DNA of 8,556 bases from an uncultured Collinsella sp. (GTDB lineage Bacteria > Actinomycetota > Coriobacteriia > Coriobacteriales > Coriobacteriaceae), in contig CABSMN010000036.1 in the NCBI GenBank assembly GCA_902478765.1, forward strand, positions 1 through 8,556. The letters are read 5' to 3'. The notes beneath the pieces were generated by a model. The model searched no databases. It had not been told where the DNA came from and worked only from the letters and a program-made list of their open reading frames with translations. A program made the translations under genes and the position numbers. Below are positions 6,463 through 8,556 of this stretch, piece by piece (position 1 is the first letter of the stretch; each line of letters begins with the position of its first letter).

Positions 6463-7173
6463 CTACTCCTCGGGCAGGATATGAAAACCAAGCGCCTGAA
6501 TGTCGCGGGCAAAGCCCTTGACCGTATCAAGCGAGTACTCAAGCAAATCTTTCCCGAAATTCTTGCGTTTGGCAAGAAGGGCATTGGGGACCGTAATGAT
6601 CTGGCATCCAACGGACTCCGCCTGGAAGATATTGAGGACCTCGCGCGTAGACGCCCAGAGAACCTCGGCAGCAGGCTTAACGGCAGCCTTCTTTACGGAC
6701 TCCGCCATGAGGGGCAGCGGATCGACGCCGGTATCGGCAATGCGACCGGCAAAGATGGACAGAATAGAGGGGGTCTCAGCAGAGACGGCATCGACAAACT
6801 CGTCGACCTGCTCGGGCGTGAAGATAGTGGTGACATTCACCTTGATGCCGTCGGCAGAAAGGCGCTTGACCAGCGCGGCAGTGGACTCACCCTTGGTGTT
6901 GAGCGCCGGGATCTTAACGTAGACGTTGTCTGCCCAGGTTGCGATCTCGCGAGCCTCGGCTTCCATACCCGCCTCGTCGTCGGCGAATACCTCAAAAGAG
7001 ACCGACACATCAGTAATGTGCTCAAGAACCGTCTTGGCAAAAGCGCGGTAGTCGGTCACGCCGCCGGCCTTCATAAGGGAAGGATTGGTCGTGAAGCCCT
7101 GAACGTTGCCATTGTCATGCATGTCAAGCATGCCCTCGAGGTTAGCGCCGTCGGCAAACACCTTGATCGCCAT
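6463..7173 (-). CDS. transaldolase (TAL/FSA small-subunit family), copy 2, first gene of the PTS operon
   Basis: This encodes 236 residues. ATG at 7173 is chosen because AAAGGA lies 7 bases upstream and the start matches copy 1; a longer in-frame ORF would add 19 residues unlike the family. It shares Asp8, 'TTNPS' 28-32, Schiff-base Lys87 and 'FAGRIADTG' 141-149 with copy 1; 188 of 234 aligned positions are identical by hand count. The extra C-terminal 'EE' is specific to this copy. Phe141 again points to transaldolase rather than FSA chemistry. As the first gene of the operon it ties carbon from the imported substrate to the pentose phosphate pool. Differences from copy 1 are mostly conservative (for example E48T and V67E), so the two probably share activity and differ in expression. 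Confidence 0.92.
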   Translation of the reverse strand: MAIKVFADGANLEGMLDMHDNGNVQGFTTNPSLMKAGGVTDYRAFAKTVLEHITDVSVSFEVFADDEAGMEAEAREIATWADNVYVKIPALNTKGESTAALVKRLSADGIKVNVTTIFTPEQVDEFVDAVSAETPSILSIFAGRIADTGVDPLPLMAESVKKAAVKPAAEVLWASTREVLNIFQAESVGCQIITVPNALLAKRKNFGKDLLEYSLDTVKGFARDIQALGFHILPEE

Positions 7174-7201
7174 GTTCGGTCCTTTCTCATCTAACACTAT
7201 T

Positions 7202-7278
7202 GCTATCGAAAGCCTTCTTCTTTGTTTCAAAAGCTTTTCGGTTTTCTTTTATAAACCATTTCAAAAGCTATCGAAAGC
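7202..7278. promoter_or_regulatory. repeated TCRAAAGC motifs: candidate operator of the DeoR-type regulator
   Basis: TCRAAAGC occurs four times: 7206-7213, 7227-7234, 7261-7268 and 7271-7278, all in the same orientation. Longer exact repeats are GCTATCGAAAGC (7202-7213, 7267-7278) and TTTCAAAAGCT (7225-7235, 7259-7269). Spacings of 21 and 10 bases put pairs on one DNA face. DeoR-family proteins often bind such repeats. The motifs surround the likely tal2 promoter. Confidence 0.55.
7248..7276 (-). promoter_or_regulatory. possible promoter of the tal2-EIIA-EIIB-EIIC operon
   Basis: On the minus strand TATAAA (7248-7253) lies 17 bases after TTTCGA (7271-7276), which is itself part of an operator-like repeat. 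The start would be near 7241, giving a leader of about 67 bases. A perfect TTGACA also exists further upstream (7283-7288), but its spacing to TATAAA is too long. A repressor bound at 7261-7278 would cover this promoter. Confidence 0.4.
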
Positions 7279-7442
7279 TCAATTGTCAACTTTCCGTGAA
7301 CGGTCGAATATCGGGCGTGAACGTACTTCTTTTGGGCGGCACCTTCAGAATGAGACTCTTTATAGCCCTTTACGTGCGAACTATCTGCTACGCATGCATT
7401 TGTGACATGCCATTCCGTTCTTTTGATTCATTCGAATTTGCC

Positions 7443-7471
7443 TTGTTCTTTTCATATCGATACGTTATATT
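7443..7471 (+). promoter_or_regulatory. possible promoter of the DeoR-type regulator
   Basis: TTGTTC (7443-7448) and TATATT (7466-7471) are 17 bases apart, with five of six -10 matches. Transcription would start near 7478, about 43 bases before the gene. The 347-base gap 7174-7520 is visibly AT-richer than its surroundings and holds no credible gene. A pair of CGTGAACG repeats (7295-7302, 7316-7323) 21 bases apart is also present. Confidence 0.5.
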
Positions 7472-7520
7472 TCGATTACGAAAGGCGCATCTTTTACCTT
7501 TTGTTCAAAAGGAGCGGCAT

Positions 7521-8312
7521 ATGGCATCTACTTCAGACCTTTCACCGGCCGAGCGTCAGCGATTTATCATGAATTGGCTGGCCGAAAAGCCAAATATCTC
7601 GGTATCCGACATCGTTCGCCGTTTTTCGGTTTCGGAAGTCACCGCACGACACGACCTCATCTCGCTGGAATCCGAAGGCAAGCTGCGCCGCGTACGCGGC
7701 GGAGCGGTATCGCTTTCTCGCTCCAACGCAATCTCGTATCCCGAGGAGCGCATCAATGTCCAAGTCGAGGCCAAGGAAGCCATCGCCGCAACCGCAGCAA
7801 CTCTTGTTGATGATGGCGATGTTCTGGTAATTGATATCGGCACCACAGGCTTTTACTTCGCTAAGGCCCTCATGGACAAGCGTGAGATCACCATTATCAC
7901 CGGCGATCTTGCAATCGCGAACTACGCCAGCTTCAATCTCCCCAATGCTTCGGTAGTGCTGCTGGGCGGCTCCGTGCGCAAGGGCCACCTCTATCTCGCG
8001 GGCGCACTAACGCTCGACTGCATGAGCAAACTACATGCCGACAAAGCGTTTGTCAGTGCCGACGGATTCCACCCCGACCACGGTTTTACCGTCGAGCACG
8101 ACTTCTCGGCCATGATCAAGCATATGTACCTTACCAACTCAAACCAGGGCTACATGATGGTTGACCAGGGAAAGTTCAATAAGACCAGTTTTTATCAGTC
8201 CGCGCAGATCGATGACCTCGACGGCATCATCGTTGATGGAGACGACGAGGGCATCATGACGGCGGCGATCGAGAGCAGTCGCAGTCATCCCAAGCTCTAT
8301 ATTGCAAAATAG
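7521..8312 (+). CDS. DeoR-family sugar-responsive transcriptional regulator
   Basis: This encodes 263 residues, a normal length for the family. ATG at 7521 is chosen because AAGGAG lies 6-7 bases upstream; a longer open frame upstream runs through AT-rich promoter DNA and is unlike any regulator. A winged helix-turn-helix occupies about 11-64, with the family pattern S-x-x-T-x-R-x-D-L-x-x-L-E-x-x-G and a wing 'RRVRGGA' (56-62). The C-terminal DeoRC sugar-phosphate sensor spans about 80-245: 'DIGTTG' at 105-110, 'LLGGSVR' at 147-153 and 'DKAFVSADGF' at 174-183. Such proteins are usually repressors released by a phosphorylated intermediate. Divergent orientation to the tal2-PTS operon, with repeated motifs between, makes that operon the obvious target. 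The effector is unknown. Confidence 0.93.
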   Translation: MASTSDLSPAERQRFIMNWLAEKPNISVSDIVRRFSVSEVTARHDLISLESEGKLRRVRGGAVSLSRSNAISYPEERINVQVEAKEAIAATAATLVDDGDVLVIDIGTTGFYFAKALMDKREITIITGDLAIANYASFNLPNASVVLLGGSVRKGHLYLAGALTLDCMSKLHADKAFVSADGFHPDHGFTVEHDFSAMIKHMYLTNSNQGYMMVDQGKFNKTSFYQSAQIDDLDGIIVDGDDEGIMTAAIESSRSHPKLYIAK

Positions 8313-8315
8313 CTC

Positions 8316-8356
8316 AAATGGCCGGGTCGCCCCCACTGCGGGCGACCCGGCCATTT
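8316..8356. terminator. bidirectional intrinsic terminator between the regulator and the HAD gene
   Basis: A perfect 17-base stem, AAATGGCCGGGTCGCCC (8316-8332) and its complement (8340-8356), closes a 7-base loop. It begins 3 bases after the DeoR stop and lies 1 base beyond the stop of the convergent HAD gene. The U tract comes from the stem ends (ATTTATT on plus, ATTTGAGC on minus), so it can serve both genes. Confidence 0.85.
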
Positions 8357-8357
8357 A

Positions 8358-8556
8358 TTAAATCAACCCAAAATGGCGCATCGCTGTGACGGTGCCATCG
8401 TGTGCGACATCGTCGGTCACGTAGTCGGCGACTGCCTTGACCTCGGGCATGGCGTTGCCCATGGCTACAGCCGTCTCGACGGCGGCGAGCATACCCAGAT
8501 CGTTGCCGGAATCGCCAAAGCCAAAGGTGCGCGCGTTGCCGGTGCTGTCTCTTATA
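8358..8556 (-). CDS. Cof-type HAD-IIB phosphatase, C-terminal fragment
   Basis: The last part of a minus-strand gene, with stop TAA at 8358-8360, runs off the window. About 65 residues are visible; the reliable part starts at 8544, because 8545-8556 looks like sequencing adapter. 'FGFGDSGNDLGML' carries the Mg-binding G-D-x-x-N-D motif IV of Cof/HAD-IIB phosphatases, followed by 'VAMGNAMPEVKAVADYVT' and an end '...DGTVTAMRHFGLI' in the usual place. These are cytoplasmic phosphatases, commonly acting on sugar phosphates or flavin and thiamine precursors; substrate cannot be told from this end. The nucleophile Asp and the cap domain are missing. Its convergent position does not tie it to the PTS operon. 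Confidence 0.88.
   Translation of the reverse strand, partial: IRDSTGNARTFGFGDSGNDLGMLAAVETAVAMGNAMPEVKAVADYVTDDVAHDGTVTAMRHFGLI
8545..8556. other. probable residual Nextera/Tn5 sequencing adapter
   Basis: The window ends with CTGTCTCTTATA, exactly the first 12 bases of the Nextera transposase adapter (the Tn5 mosaic end read inward). An exact 12-base match at the very edge is very unlikely by chance. The four residues it would add to the HAD fragment (IRDS) should be ignored. Confidence 0.85.

Noticed and set aside
7200..7520. 107-residue N-terminal extension of the DeoR-type regulator
   Set aside because: It runs through AT-rich promoter DNA; the strong ribosome binding site and family length support the start at 7521.
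1..8556. defence, phage or toxin-antitoxin system
   Set aside because: Every complete gene belongs to a recognised housekeeping or sugar-metabolism family; no integrase, tRNA, restriction or toxin-like gene was seen.

Overview
The window looks like a whole short contig from a GC-rich, low-redundancy gut-type actinobacterium. Codon choice, strong AAGGAG-type ribosome binding sites and the gene families suggest Coriobacteriia, possibly Collinsella; this is inference, because no rRNA or marker comparison is available here. The last 12 bases match the Nextera/Tn5 adapter, so the right end is probably an assembly edge.

Layout. (1) Bases 1-216 hold the 3' end of a Gfo/Idh/MocA-type oxidoreductase (+ strand), followed by an intrinsic terminator. 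(2) Bases 217-636 form a gene-free gap with a MITE-like element whose 28-base arms are inverted repeats. (3) tex (637-2784, +) encodes a complete Tex-family RNA-binding protein. (4) Bases 2785-3166 form a repeat-rich gap between convergent genes: a second imperfect inverted-repeat element, a separate 22-base-arm hairpin, and a 19-base copy of the 3' end of the neighbouring transaldolase gene. (5) Bases 3167-7173 (- strand) hold a sugar-uptake locus. Read 5' to 3' on the minus strand it is transaldolase 2, PTS EIIA, EIIB and EIIC of the ascorbate (Ula/SgaT) type, a strong terminator, then a separately transcribed paralogous transaldolase 1. (6) A GC-poor divergent control region (7174-7520) carries repeated TCRAAAGC motifs. 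(7) A DeoR-family regulator (7521-8312, +) ends in a strong hairpin terminator. (8) The C-terminal end of a Cof-type HAD phosphatase (- strand) runs into the contig edge.

How the parts fit. The DeoR-type protein probably controls the divergent tal2-EIIA-EIIB-EIIC operon in response to a phosphorylated sugar. The PTS would import and phosphorylate a substrate that ends up as a transaldolase substrate. None of the usual ascorbate catabolic enzymes (UlaD, UlaE, UlaF, UlaG) is present, so the substrate is open. The two transaldolases are about 80% identical by hand count and carry Phe where fructose-6-phosphate aldolase has its catalytic Tyr.

There is no convincing evidence of a phage, CRISPR array, defence system, tRNA or rRNA. 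The least-explained items are the three intergenic inverted-repeat structures and the Ula-type PTS paired with a transaldolase.
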